From the NCBI GenBank assembly GCA_038317685.1, contig JBBQBQ010000046.1, positions 1 to 18,079 on the forward strand: DNA of 18,079 bases, given 5' to 3'. Positions 1 through 7,933 of this stretch are shown one piece after another. Each line of letters begins with the position of its first letter. Position 1 is the first letter of the stretch. Position numbers and translations under genes: made by a program. Source of the stretch: JBBQBQ01 sp038317685 (GTDB lineage Bacteria; Desulfobacterota; Desulfuromonadia; Desulfuromonadales; DDH964). Below the pieces are notes generated by a model that saw nothing but the letters and a program-made list of their open reading frames with translations, had not been told where the DNA came from and searched no databases.

Positions 1-1
1 G

Positions 2-676
2 CTGATCCCTGGTGAAGGGGGTCTGACCCGGGAGGCGCGGGAACGGCTCAAGGTCCTGCAGGAACTCACCGAGCTCGGAGCCGGATTTCGCATCGCCAGT
101 CACGACCTGGAGCTGCGCGGCGCCGGCGAACTTCTCGGCCCCCGCCAGGCCGGTCAGGTGGCGGCGATCGGGTTCGAACTCTATGCCGAACTTCTCGAAG
201 AGACAATTGCCGAGCTGCGCGGCCTCGAGCGTGAGGAGAGCGTCGACCCGGAGATTCGCCTCGGACTTTCGGCCTACCTCCCCGAGGCGTATGTCCCCGA
301 CCCCAATCAGCGACTGGTCTTTTACAAACACCTGGCAGCGGCGCGGGACGAAGAGACGGTCTATCTGGCCGCCGACGAACTGCGCGACCGTTATGGAGAG
401 ATCCCCGAAGCAGGGCAGCTCCTTCTGGAAGTCATGAAGCTGCGGGTTCTTCTCAAGCGGTTCAAAATCGAACTCGCCGACTACGACGGCCGCCAGCTCA
501 CCTTTGGTTTTCACGCCGGAACCCCGGTGCCACCGGAAAAGATTCTCCAGCTTCTCAGCGATCCGAGCGGCCGATACGCCTTCTCCCCCGACTTCAAGCT
601 GACGATTCGCACCGGGCGGCTGGCGGGGAACGAGGCCCTTGCCGTCGCCAAAAAGGAATTGCAAGCCTTTCTCTGA
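2..676 (+). CDS. mfd: Transcription-repair coupling factor Mfd, C-terminal part (5' truncated by window)
   Basis: This is the last 224 residues of Mfd, the SF2 ATP-dependent translocase that removes RNA polymerase stalled at DNA lesions and recruits UvrA for nucleotide excision repair. Reading is open from base 2 with no start in the window. The motor-domain end is visible: a segment reading ELRGAGELLGPRQAGQ matches the conserved RG-AG-LLG-xQ-G stretch near the end of the translocase module (RecG/Mfd type). It is followed by the roughly 150-residue C-terminal D7 (TRCF) domain, with the LPEAYVPD..QRL..YK pattern typical of that domain. The ATG at 158 is internal and not the start. The partner gene uvrA lies downstream at 4776, but a terminator and a convergent gene separate them. 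Recognition rests on family motifs and is firm; the N-terminal two thirds lie outside the window. Confidence 0.95.
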   Translation: MIPGEGGLTREARERLKVLQELTELGAGFRIASHDLELRGAGELLGPRQAGQVAAIGFELYAELLEETIAELRGLEREESVDPEIRLGLSAYLPEAYVPDPNQRLVFYKHLAAARDEETVYLAADELRDRYGEIPEAGQLLLEVMKLRVLLKRFKIELADYDGRQLTFGFHAGTPVPPEKILQLLSDPSGRYAFSPDFKLTIRTGRLAGNEALAVAKKELQAFL

Positions 677-746
677 CTGTGTTAGCCTGTCGGCCTGCGG
701 CGGGCTGGCCCGTTGCTGCCCGTGAGTTCAAACTGGATCGGAACCT

Positions 747-1676
747 ATGTCCACCTTCCGCTGCAAGAACCTGATCGTCCTGGTGCTGCTGCTTGTCCCC
801 ATGCTTGGCTGCAAGAATCGCGGGGAAGCCGCGTCCCCGGTCCTGGTGCGGGTCGACAACCGCTCCGTGACCCTCGAGCAGTTTCGCCGGGAGTTCGCCA
901 AGACCCTCCCCGCCAAGCAGGAACTTTCGACCGAAGAGAAGAGCGATCTGGAACGCTCCTTCCTGGTTCAGGTCATCGATCGGGAGCTGACTCTGGCGGA
1001 AGCTGAACGACTCGGCATTCAGATCACGCCAGCCGAGCTCGAAACCGCGGTTCAGGAATACAAGGCGGAATATCCCGACGGGTCCTTTGCTTCGGTCCTC
1101 AAGGATAGAGGGATTTCCCTGGAGGAATGGCGCCAGGAGATTCTCCAGGGTCTCTTGATCGAGAAGGTCATGCAGAAGGCGATCGATCCCGGGCTGAAGG
1201 TCGGGGAAGACGAGATCGCCGACTATTTCCGTGAACATATGGACGAGTTCGATCGGCCGCCCCAGGTCCGTGCCCGGCAGATCGTCGTCGGTAGCCAGGA
1301 GGAAGGCCGGAAGATCCTCGACCTGCTGCGCAAGGGCCGTCCCTTCGCCGAAGTCGCCAAGGAGGTCTCCCTCTCCCCGGACGCCGAGCAGGGAGGCGAT
1401 CTCGGTTTCTTCGCCCGGGGAGAGATGCCGCCGGAGTTCGATGCGGTCGTCTTCAATCTGGCTCTGGGACGGCTCAGTGACCTGGTTAAAAGTGAATACG
1501 GCTATCACATCTTCCTGGTCGAGGAGCGGCGGCCGGCCAAGCGCCTGGAGCTCCCCCAGGTCCATGACCAGATCCGGGAACGGCTCCTGGCCGACAAACA
1601 GGAGCAGGCCTACCAGAAATGGCTGCAGCAGATGCGAGGCAAGGCAACGATCGAGATGAACTGGTCGCTGCTGTGA
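747..1676 (+). CDS. Parvulin-type peptidyl-prolyl isomerase lipoprotein (PpiC/PrsA-like)
   Basis: A 309-residue envelope foldase. The N-terminus has a basic start, a hydrophobic run (about 9-20) and a lipobox-like MLGC with Cys22, so it is probably a lipoprotein facing the periplasm. Residues about 30-165 form a SurA-type N-terminal chaperone region (VDNRSVTLEQFRREF, then a helical bundle). Residues about 172-262 are one parvulin domain with the hallmarks RARQIVV, F.EVAKE.S, GGDLGFF.RGEM..EF and GYHIFLVE. The family catalyses cis-trans isomerisation of X-Pro bonds and assists folding of exported and outer membrane proteins. It follows mfd by 70 bases and precedes the SurA-like gene by 28 bases, probably in one operon. 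The ribosome site before the ATG is weak (GGATCGG), and no better in-frame start explains the signal peptide. Which clients it serves is not visible. Confidence 0.9.
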   Translation: MSTFRCKNLIVLVLLLVPMLGCKNRGEAASPVLVRVDNRSVTLEQFRREFAKTLPAKQELSTEEKSDLERSFLVQVIDRELTLAEAERLGIQITPAELETAVQEYKAEYPDGSFASVLKDRGISLEEWRQEILQGLLIEKVMQKAIDPGLKVGEDEIADYFREHMDEFDRPPQVRARQIVVGSQEEGRKILDLLRKGRPFAEVAKEVSLSPDAEQGGDLGFFARGEMPPEFDAVVFNLALGRLSDLVKSEYGYHIFLVEERRPAKRLELPQVHDQIRERLLADKQEQAYQKWLQQMRGKATIEMNWSLL

Positions 1677-1704
1677 AGCCTGGCGCCAGAATGGGGAAGA
1701 ACTG

Positions 1705-2661
1705 ATGAAACCTGCCAAGATATTCCTTGCTGCGTTCCTGGCCTTAGGCATGACGGTCCCGGGACGGGCCGAAACGGTGGACAAGATCGCTGCCGTGGTC
1801 AACGATCAGATCATCACCAGCCACCAGCTTGATCAGGCCGTTGATACCTACCTGAAGGCCCAGGGGGGCGGCCGGCCGTTGTCGGCCGTCGAGAGCGCCA
1901 GGCTGCGCAGCCAGGTTCTGGACCGCCAGATAGAGGATGGCCTGGTTGCGCAGAAGATCGTGAAGCTTGGTCTCAAGGTCAGCGATGACGAGGTGGAAAA
2001 TGCGATCCGTGACGTGCAGAAGCAGAACAAGCTGACCCGCGAACAGCTGATTGCTGCCCTTCAGGCGCAAGGGATGGACTTCGACGTCTACAAGGAGAAT
2101 CTGCGGCAGCAGATTCTGCGCTTTCGCCTGGTCGGGAAAGAAGTTCAGAGCAAGGTCGAGGTGACCGGCCAGGAGGTTCGCGACTACTTCAAGGAGCATA
2201 TCGACGATTACCGGGAAGCGCCCTTTATGCGCATCAGCCAACTGACCTTCAAGCTCCCCAAGGGGGCGGGTGAGAAACAGCGGGCCGCCCTCAAGGCCAA
2301 AGCCGAGGCGGCCCGGAAGCTGTTGGTCAGCGGCGAGGAGTTGCCGGCGGTCCTCCATGCCTACGCCGACAACGGCGTCGAGGGCGGGGACATGGGGGTC
2401 TTCAAGGAGGGGGAACTGAATCCGGTCTTCGACCAGGCGATCCGCAACCTGCAGGAAAAGGAAGTGAGCGAGGTCGTCGAGGGGCCGGACGGAGCCTATT
2501 ACCTCTTCAAGGTCGACGTGCGCAAGCCCGGTTCGATCCGCCAGTTCGACGTGGTCAAGGGGGAGATCGAGCAGACCCTCCTGGAGCAGAACCGCGAGAA
2601 GAAGTTCAAGGAGTGGGCCCAAGGGCTGAAGAAGGATGCCTACATCGACATCCGCATCTGA
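1705..2661 (+). CDS. SurA-like periplasmic chaperone / peptidyl-prolyl isomerase
   Basis: A 318-residue exported foldase. The start ATG has a good Shine-Dalgarno (GGGGAAGA) and opens a signal peptide with probable cleavage after Ala22 (PGRA|ETVD). Residues about 23-165 match the SurA N-terminal domain (VDKIAAVVNDQIITSHQLDQ is the classic opening). Residues about 172-270 hold one parvulin domain (RISQLTFKLP, GGDMGVFKEGEL.PVFDQAI, YYLFKVD), followed by a C-terminal helix that completes the chaperone module. E. coli SurA (428 residues) carries two parvulin domains; this one has a single copy, as in many deltaproteobacterial homologues. It is the second foldase in the operon and is followed by a strong terminator, which marks the transcript end. 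The likely role is delivery of outer membrane proteins to the BAM complex, inferred from the family. Confidence 0.9.
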   Translation: MKPAKIFLAAFLALGMTVPGRAETVDKIAAVVNDQIITSHQLDQAVDTYLKAQGGGRPLSAVESARLRSQVLDRQIEDGLVAQKIVKLGLKVSDDEVENAIRDVQKQNKLTREQLIAALQAQGMDFDVYKENLRQQILRFRLVGKEVQSKVEVTGQEVRDYFKEHIDDYREAPFMRISQLTFKLPKGAGEKQRAALKAKAEAARKLLVSGEELPAVLHAYADNGVEGGDMGVFKEGELNPVFDQAIRNLQEKEVSEVVEGPDGAYYLFKVDVRKPGSIRQFDVVKGEIEQTLLEQNREKKFKEWAQGLKKDAYIDIRI

Positions 2662-2684
2662 TCTTGCCGGAGTCCCCCCCCCTT

Positions 2685-2713
2685 CCCCGCTGGTCCCTCC
2701 GGCGGGGTTTTTT
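2685..2713 (+). terminator. Intrinsic terminator after the SurA-like gene
   Basis: A 9-bp stem (CCCCGCTGG against CCGGCGGGG, one T-G wobble) with loop TCCCT is followed at once by six T. It begins 24 bases after the stop codon of the foldase gene and ends 24 bases before the pdxA start. It therefore closes the mfd-foldase transcript and argues against any pdxA start placed upstream of it. Confidence 0.9.
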
Positions 2714-2737
2714 GTCTCCGAGGCGAGGAGCCAAGTC

Positions 2738-3739
2738 ATGCCGCAGCCGCTGGTCATCACCATGGGCGACCCGACCGGGGTCGGCCCCGAGATCATCGTC
2801 AAGGCCCTTCTCTCCGGGGCTCTCGACGGCCTCCCCCGCCCGCTCCTCGTCGCCGGCGACCTAGGGGTGCTGGCGCGGGCGGCGCGGATTTTCGGCGTCT
2901 CGGCGACCACCCTCCCCGCTTCTGGTTTGGCCGAGCACCGGCTCCGTCTCGGCGACCGGGACCTGGCGGTGTGGAGTCTATCGACGCTGCCGGCTGAAGA
3001 ACTCGTCTACGGCCGGCCCGATGCCGCCTGCGGGGCGGCGATGCTCGCCTACATCGAAGGGGCCTGCTCGGTCTGCCGCGACGGCCGTGCCGCCGGGATG
3101 GTCACGGCGCCGATCAGCAAGACGGCGATCCATGCCGCCGGCTGCTCTTTCCCGGGACACACGGAACTGCTGGCCGAGCGCTGCGGGGTGGAGAAGGTGG
3201 TGATGATGCTTGCCGGCTCGCGCCTCAAGGTCTGCCTGGTGACGACCCATCTGGCCCTGCGCGACGTCCCCGCGGCCCTCTCCGCCGCAGAGATCCTCGC
3301 GACCTTGCGCATCACCGCCGCCGCCCTGCGTCGCCACTTCGGCCTGGCCGCTCCGCGCCTGGCGGTCCTGGCCCTCAATCCCCACGCCGGTGAAGGGGGG
3401 ATGTTCGGCGATGAAGAGGAGCGGCTCATCGCCCCCGCCATCGTCGCCGCGCAAGGGGAAGGGATCGCGGCCAGCGGCCCCCACAGCGCCGATACACTCT
3501 TTCACTTCGCGGTGCAGGGGAATTGCGACGCGGTGATCTGCATGTACCACGATCAGGGGCTGATTCCCCTCAAGCTCCTGCACTTCGAAGACGGTGTCAA
3601 CGTCACCCTCGGCCTGCCCATTGTTCGCACCAGCGTTGACCACGGCACCGCCTACGATATCGCCGGGACCGGAAAGGCGAGCGAGGTGAGCCTGATCGCG
3701 GCGATCGGCATGGCCCTGGCGATGGCGGCAGGTCGCTAA
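2738..3739 (+). CDS. pdxA: 4-hydroxythreonine-4-phosphate dehydrogenase
   Basis: A 333-residue cytosolic enzyme of the DXP-dependent pyridoxal phosphate pathway. It oxidises 4-phosphohydroxy-L-threonine with NAD(P) to the amino-keto product that PdxJ uses. The opening ITMGDPTGVGPEII is the family signature. The metal-binding histidines are His171 (VTTHL), His216 (LNPHAGE) and His271 (MYHDQG), with the 45- and 55-residue spacing known from E. coli PdxA (His166, 211, 266). TSVDHGTAYDIAGTG near the end is also diagnostic, and the length agrees with the usual 329. The ATG chosen has GAGGAG seven bases upstream. An in-frame ATG at 2636 would put the terminator inside the gene and is rejected. Only 24 bases separate the terminator's T-run from the start and no promoter is evident there, so expression may depend on readthrough or on a promoter inside the upstream gene. 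Confidence 0.96.
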   Translation: MPQPLVITMGDPTGVGPEIIVKALLSGALDGLPRPLLVAGDLGVLARAARIFGVSATTLPASGLAEHRLRLGDRDLAVWSLSTLPAEELVYGRPDAACGAAMLAYIEGACSVCRDGRAAGMVTAPISKTAIHAAGCSFPGHTELLAERCGVEKVVMMLAGSRLKVCLVTTHLALRDVPAALSAAEILATLRITAAALRRHFGLAAPRLAVLALNPHAGEGGMFGDEEERLIAPAIVAAQGEGIAASGPHSADTLFHFAVQGNCDAVICMYHDQGLIPLKLLHFEDGVNVTLGLPIVRTSVDHGTAYDIAGTGKASEVSLIAAIGMALAMAAGR

Positions 3740-3747
3740 AGAGCCGG

Positions 3748-4539
3748 TCAGCGCCCGTCCAGAAGTCTGCCGAGCCCGCCGAGGACCGACCCTTCTTCCT
3801 TGGAGGAGCCGCCGAAGCTCGAGGGGGCGCTGGCCAGGACCCGGTCGGCGAGGCGGCTGAAAGGGAGGCTCTGCAGCCAGACCTTGCCGTGGCCGCTCAA
3901 GGTGGCGAGGAAGAGCCCTTCGCCGCCGAAGAACATGCTCTTCAGATTCCCCGCCCGTTGGATGTCGTAGCTGACGGTCGGCTCGAAGGCCACTAGACAG
4001 CCGGTATCGACCCGCAGCGTCTCCCCCTTGAGCTGTCGTTCGACGATCGCCCCACAGGCGTGGATGAAGACGTAACCGTCCCCCAGCATCCGCTGCAGGA
4101 TGAAGCCCTCGCCGCCGAAGAAGCCGACTCCGAGTTTGCGCTGGAAGGCGATGGAGAGCTGAGTGCCGAAGGCGGCACAGAGGAAGGCGCTCTTCTCGCA
4201 GAGGATGTCGCCGCCGAGTTGGGCGAGATTCAAGGGGATGATCTTCCCCGGATAGGGGGCGGCAAAGGCGACCTTGCGCTTGCCGCTCCCCTGGTTGGTG
4301 AAGTGGGTGAGAAAGATCGACTCCCCGGAGAGGGCCCGCTTCCCGGCATTGAGGAGTTTGCCCATAAGCCCCTGGTCGGCCTGGGAACCGTCGCCCATCC
4401 GGGTCTCGAAGGAGATTCCGTCCTCCATCCAGTTCATGGCCCCGGCTTCGGCGATGACGGTCTCGCGGGGATCAAGTTCGACGGTGATCATCTGGATGTC
4501 GTTACCCAGGATTTCGTAATCAATTTCGTGGCATTTCAT
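3748..4539 (-). CDS. AIM24 / TIGR00266-family protein
   Basis: A 263-residue protein of the AIM24 (TIGR00266) family, a widespread beta-rich fold of unsettled function. Family features seen are the opening YEILGNDIQMITVELDP.E.V.AEAGAM.WM, the segment SIFLTHFTNQG, and two glycine-rich repeats, FFGGEGFILQRMLGDGYVF and FFGGEGLFLATLSGHGKVW, which show an internal duplication. No signal peptide or membrane segment is apparent. The start at 4539 is preferred over an ATG 33 bases upstream because AAGGAG sits seven bases before it on the minus strand. The gene converges on pdxA with only eight bases between the stops, and no hairpin terminator is visible there. It is divergent from uvrA. The family call is secure; the biological role is unknown. 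Confidence 0.88.
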   Translation of the reverse strand: MKCHEIDYEILGNDIQMITVELDPRETVIAEAGAMNWMEDGISFETRMGDGSQADQGLMGKLLNAGKRALSGESIFLTHFTNQGSGKRKVAFAAPYPGKIIPLNLAQLGGDILCEKSAFLCAAFGTQLSIAFQRKLGVGFFGGEGFILQRMLGDGYVFIHACGAIVERQLKGETLRVDTGCLVAFEPTVSYDIQRAGNLKSMFFGGEGLFLATLSGHGKVWLQSLPFSRLADRVLASAPSSFGGSSKEEGSVLGGLGRLLDGR

Positions 4540-4689
4540 TGCTTTGCTCCTTGTCGTCAGGTGAAGATTCACAGCTGCGGATGGGTTCCCCCCCTCCTCT
4601 TTTACCCCCTTCCCTCCCCGCCGTCAACGGCCTCGGCCTGACCGGACCCACCCCGCGCGATGGTCACTTTCCGCCAATCCGGGTCGGCC

Positions 4690-4719
4690 TTCCCCTGGCT
4701 TGGCAAGGTGGGTTATACT
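4690..4719 (+). promoter_or_regulatory. Possible promoter of uvrA
   Basis: TATACT (4714-4719) is a good -10 hexamer 57 bases before the uvrA ATG. The best -35 at a usual distance is a weak TTCCCC (4690-4695, 18-base spacer). A short hairpin, CCGGC-TTTC-GCCGG, follows at about 4731-4744 in the presumed leader. No LexA-type box could be matched here. Confidence 0.35.
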
Positions 4720-4775
4720 AGAAATTCGTGCCGGCTTTCGCCGGTGCCCGCCAACCCTTTGACCCGACGGGAACC

Positions 4776-7589
4776 ATGGCCAACAAGATCATCATCAAGG
4801 GTGCCTGCGAGCACAACCTCAAGTGCATCGACGTCGAAATCCCGCGGGATCAGCTGGTCGTCATCACCGGCGTCTCCGGCTCGGGGAAATCGACCCTGGC
4901 CTTCGATACCATCTATGCCGAGGGGCAGCGGCGCTACGTCGAATCTCTCTCCGCCTACGCCCGGCAGTTCCTGGAGCAGATGGACAAGCCCGACGTGGAG
5001 AGCATCGAGGGCCTTTCCCCGGCGATCTCCATCGAGCAGAAGACGACCTCCAAGAATCCCCGTTCGACGGTCGCCACCGTCACCGAGATTTACGACTACC
5101 TGCGCCTCCTGTTTGCCCGAGTCGGTCGTGTCCATTGCCCCGAGTGCGGGAAGGAAATCGCTTCCCAGACCGTCGAGCAGATGGTCGACCGGATTCTCGC
5201 CTGGCCGGAGTCGACCCGACTCCTCCTGCTGGCCCCCATTGTCCGCGGCCGCAAGGGGGAATACCGCAAGGAGCTGAAGCAGCTGCAAGCCGACGGCTTC
5301 GTCCGGGTGCGGATCGACGACGAGATTTATGAACTGGCGGAGACCCCGGCCCTCGACAAGAACAAGCAGCACACCATCGAAGTGGTCGTTGACCGGCTGG
5401 TCCTCAAGGCCGAGATCGGCAACCGTCTTGCTGACTCACTGGAGACCTCCCTGCGCCTCGCCGAGGGGCTGGTGCGGGTCGAGGTGGTCGGCGGCGAGAG
5501 CCTGGTCTTCTCCCAGCAGCACGCCTGCGTCGAGTGCGGCATCTCCTATCCGGAGATCACCCCGCGGATGTTCTCCTTCAACAACCCTCACGGGGCCTGT
5601 CCCGACTGTGCCGGGCTCGGGACCCGCATGTACTTCGACCCCGATCAGGTCGTCCCCAACCCGGCTCTGTCGTTGCGGGAGGGGGCCATCGCCCCGTGGG
5701 AGAGCCGCACCGGGTTTTATTACCAGCAGCTTCTGGAGTCCCTCGCCGACCATTACAGCTTCGACATCCACACCCCCTTCGCCGGCCTTCCGGAGAAGGT
5801 GCGCCAGCTTCTGCTGCGCGGCTCGGGGAAGGAAGAGGTGCGTTTCTACTTCGACCAGGGGGGGCGGCGCCACTTTTACTTCAAGGCTTTCGAGGGGGTG
5901 ATCCCCAATCTGGAGCGACGCTTCCACGAGACCGATTCGGAAGCGGTGCGGGAGAACCTGGAGCGCTTCATGAACGTCATGCCCTGCCCGACCTGCGACG
6001 GCGCCCGGCTGAAGAAGGAATCCCTCTGCGTGAAGATCGGCGGCCGCAGCATCCGGGAGGTCACGGGCCTTTCCATTGTCGAGGCGGAAGGGTTTTTCGC
6101 CGACCTGCAGCTCTCGGCCAAGGAACAGGAGATCGCCCGGCGCATCCTCAAGGAGATCCGTGAACGCCTTTCCTTCCTGACCCATGTCGGCCTCGACTAT
6201 CTGACCCTCGACCGCACTTCGGGGACCCTCTCCGGCGGCGAGGGGCAGCGCATCCGGCTTGCCACTCAGGTCGGCTCCTCCCTGGTCGGCGTCCTCTACA
6301 TCCTCGACGAGCCGTCGATCGGCCTCCATCAGCGTGACAACCGCCGTCTCCTCGATACCCTCAAGCGCCTGCGCGATCTCGGCAATACGGTCCTGGTCGT
6401 CGAACACGACGAAGAGACGATCCTCGAAGCCGATCACGTTATCGACATGGGGCCGGCGGCCGGGATTCATGGCGGCGAGGTCGTGGCCCAGGGGACCCCC
6501 CAGGAGATCATGGCCAACCCCGCCTCCCTTACCGGCCGCTATCTTACCGGCGAGCTGTCGATCGCGGTGCCGGCGGTGCGACGCAGGGCCGAGCGGTTTC
6601 TGACCATCAAGGGGGCGCGGGAGAACAACCTGCAGGGGTTTGACGTCCAAATCCCGCTGGGGGTCATGACCTGCGTGACCGGCGTTTCTGGCTCCGGGAA
6701 GAGTACCCTGGTCCTCGATACCCTTTACAAGGCCCTGGCCCAGCGTCTCTACCGGGCCAAGGAGAAAGCCGGCCGGGTCGACGACATCCTCGGTCTGGAA
6801 CACCTCGACAAGGTCATCGACATCGACCAGTCGCCGATCGGGCGCACCCCGCGCAGCAATCCCGCCACCTACACCGGGATCTTTACCGATATCCGCGACC
6901 TCTTCGCCCGCCTCCCCGAGGCCAAGCTGCGCGGCTACGCCCCGGGACGCTTCTCCTTCAACGTCAAGGGAGGACGCTGCGAGGCCTGCCAGGGGGACGG
7001 CATCATCAAGATCGAAATGCACTTCCTCCCCGACGTTTATGTCCAATGCGAAGTCTGCAAGGGACAGCGCTACAACCGTGAGACCCTGGAAGTGCGTTAC
7101 AAGGGACAGAATATCGCCGGAGTCCTCGACCTGACGGCCAATCAGGCCGCCAAGTTTCTGGAGAACATCCCCCGCATCAAGAACAAGCTGGAGACGCTGC
7201 GCGACGTCGGTCTCGGCTATATCAAGCTCGGCCAGAGTGCCACCACCCTCTCCGGCGGCGAGGCGCAGCGCGTCAAACTCGCCAAGGAGCTCGGCAAGCG
7301 CGCCACCGGCCGGACTATCTACATCCTCGACGAGCCGACCACCGGACTCCACTTCGCCGACATCCAGAAGCTCCTCGACGTCCTGCAGCGACTGGTCGAG
7401 ACTGGCAATACCGTCGTTATCATCGAGCACAACCTCGACGTCATCAAAACCGCCGATTACCTCATCGACCTTGGCCCGGAGGGGGGAACCCGCGGCGGCG
7501 AGCTGGTGGCGGTCGGTACTCCGGAGGAGGTGGCGCGTTCCTCCCGGTCCCACACCGGCCACTACCTGCGGTCTTATCTCAATCTATGA
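4776..7589 (+). CDS. uvrA: Excinuclease ABC subunit A
   Basis: A 937-residue DNA damage sensor of nucleotide excision repair (E. coli UvrA has 940 residues). It is a tandem ABC ATPase that forms a dimer, loads UvrB on lesions and is recruited by Mfd. The first half shows Walker A GVSGSGKST (about 32-40), a CPEC pair (Cys121/124), a zinc module with CVEC and CPDC (about 251-278), signature LSGGEGQR (about 485) and Walker B LYILDEPSIGL (about 507). The second half shows Walker A GVSGSGKST (about 636), the CEAC...CEVC zinc finger (735-761), signature LSGGEAQR (about 825) and Walker B IYILDEPTTGLH (about 848). The start chosen gives the standard MANKIIIKGAxEHNLK opening. An in-frame GTG at 4728 would add 16 residues foreign to the family. 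The ribosome site is weak (ACGGGAA). All functional motifs are intact. Confidence 0.98.
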   Translation: MANKIIIKGACEHNLKCIDVEIPRDQLVVITGVSGSGKSTLAFDTIYAEGQRRYVESLSAYARQFLEQMDKPDVESIEGLSPAISIEQKTTSKNPRSTVATVTEIYDYLRLLFARVGRVHCPECGKEIASQTVEQMVDRILAWPESTRLLLLAPIVRGRKGEYRKELKQLQADGFVRVRIDDEIYELAETPALDKNKQHTIEVVVDRLVLKAEIGNRLADSLETSLRLAEGLVRVEVVGGESLVFSQQHACVECGISYPEITPRMFSFNNPHGACPDCAGLGTRMYFDPDQVVPNPALSLREGAIAPWESRTGFYYQQLLESLADHYSFDIHTPFAGLPEKVRQLLLRGSGKEEVRFYFDQGGRRHFYFKAFEGVIPNLERRFHETDSEAVRENLERFMNVMPCPTCDGARLKKESLCVKIGGRSIREVTGLSIVEAEGFFADLQLSAKEQEIARRILKEIRERLSFLTHVGLDYLTLDRTSGTLSGGEGQRIRLATQVGSSLVGVLYILDEPSIGLHQRDNRRLLDTLKRLRDLGNTVLVVEHDEETILEADHVIDMGPAAGIHGGEVVAQGTPQEIMANPASLTGRYLTGELSIAVPAVRRRAERFLTIKGARENNLQGFDVQIPLGVMTCVTGVSGSGKSTLVLDTLYKALAQRLYRAKEKAGRVDDILGLEHLDKVIDIDQSPIGRTPRSNPATYTGIFTDIRDLFARLPEAKLRGYAPGRFSFNVKGGRCEACQGDGIIKIEMHFLPDVYVQCEVCKGQRYNRETLEVRYKGQNIAGVLDLTANQAAKFLENIPRIKNKLETLRDVGLGYIKLGQSATTLSGGEAQRVKLAKELGKRATGRTIYILDEPTTGLHFADIQKLLDVLQRLVETGNTVVIIEHNLDVIKTADYLIDLGPEGGTRGGELVAVGTPEEVARSSRSHTGHYLRSYLNL

Positions 7590-7650
7590 CCGGGGTGGTG
7601 ACAAAATGTGGCCATGGCGCCACTGCCTGTGGCAGATTTTGGTCACCCGG
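7590..7650 (+). other. Structured element directly after uvrA: three-way junction fold
   Basis: The outer stem pairs GGTGAC (7597-7602) plus AAAAT (7603-7607) with ATTTT (7636-7640) plus GTCACC (7642-7647), with one bulged G. Inside it two hairpins sit side by side: GTGGC/GCCAC (7608-7612 with 7619-7623, loop CATGGC) and TGCC/GGCA (7624-7627 with 7631-7634, loop TGT). Nearly every base of 7597-7647 is paired. CCGG at 7590 and 7647 could extend the outer stem across a four-base bulge. An alternative single long hairpin with a few mismatches is also possible. No T-run follows, so it is not a classical terminator. It could be a 3'-end stabiliser, a small RNA, a REP-like repeat or a protein-binding palindrome; function is unknown. 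Confidence 0.6.
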
Positions 7651-7860
7651 CCCGTCATATGGCCGCAGAAAAAACTTCGAAAAAACAGGGCTTTGGCGAA
7701 AGTAAACGGGAGAAGGTGGGACGCGGGGCCAAGTTCCCGCCAGAAACCCGGGTAAGCCGCTGAAATTTTTGGGAGAAGATCCCGGACCAGGGAGCCGCTC
7801 AGAGGTGGGGTGGCAACATGAATTTTTACCGGGATGAAAAGGTCAATAAACAATCTTCGG
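7651..7860. other. Intergenic stretch without a convincing gene
   Basis: This is the rest of the 344-base gap between uvrA and the lipoprotein gene. It is visibly richer in A/T runs than its surroundings. It holds local hairpins, such as GCGGGG against TCCCGC (about 7722-7740) and GGGA against TCCC (about 7771-7783), and a repeated GGGAGAAG (about 7708 and 7771). A minus-strand open frame crosses the whole stretch but has no ribosome site and runs into the uvrA end, so it is not called. The region could carry activator sites for the sigma-54 promoter just downstream. Confidence 0.4.
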
Positions 7861-7876
7861 TGGCACGATCATTGCT
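7861..7876 (+). promoter_or_regulatory. Sigma-54 (RpoN) promoter
   Basis: TGGCACGATCATTGCT matches the sigma-54 consensus TGGCACG-N4-TTGCT at every defined position, with the invariant GG and GC exactly ten bases apart. Transcription should start about 12 bases beyond the GC, near 7887, leaving a leader of about 47 bases before the lipoprotein ATG at 7934. Sigma-54 promoters need an AAA+ enhancer-binding protein, so this gene is expected to be strictly signal-controlled. No activator gene is in the window. Confidence 0.85.
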
Positions 7877-7933
7877 AACTTATTAGGTACAGATATGCCA
7901 CGCTCCAGCCCTCTTCCATTGCGAGGTTCCTGA

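Noticed and set aside
2636..2737. Upstream ATG start for pdxA giving a 34-residue extension
   Set aside because: It would place the surA-like stop region and the intrinsic terminator inside the gene; the extension has no PdxA similarity and GAGGAG fits the start at 2738.
4586..4619. Pyrimidine-rich tract between the AIM24-family gene and uvrA
   Set aside because: 34 bases with a single purine could form unusual DNA, but it lacks mirror symmetry and no function is suggested; treated as ordinary leader sequence.
4711..4730. LexA/SOS box before uvrA
   Set aside because: GGTTAT resembles the start of the Geobacter-type LexA motif, but the required C and the ACC half do not follow at the correct spacing.
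5436..7562. Long minus-strand open frame (708 codons) opposite uvrA
   Set aside because: UvrA motifs on the plus strand are complete and continuous; the antisense frame shows no domain and only reflects third-position GC bias.
7681..7800. Possible c-di-GMP (GEMM) riboswitch, because of GGCGAAAG and GGGACGCGGGGCC
   Set aside because: The fragments resemble the GEMM core but the order, spacing and second stem do not fit. It also lies upstream of the sigma-54 start point, so it would not be in the lipoprotein mRNA. An Infernal scan would decide.
7584..7853. Minus-strand 89-codon frame spanning the intergenic region after uvrA
   Set aside because: It starts at TTG without a ribosome site, overlaps the uvrA stop, and crosses the structured element; no family resemblance seen.
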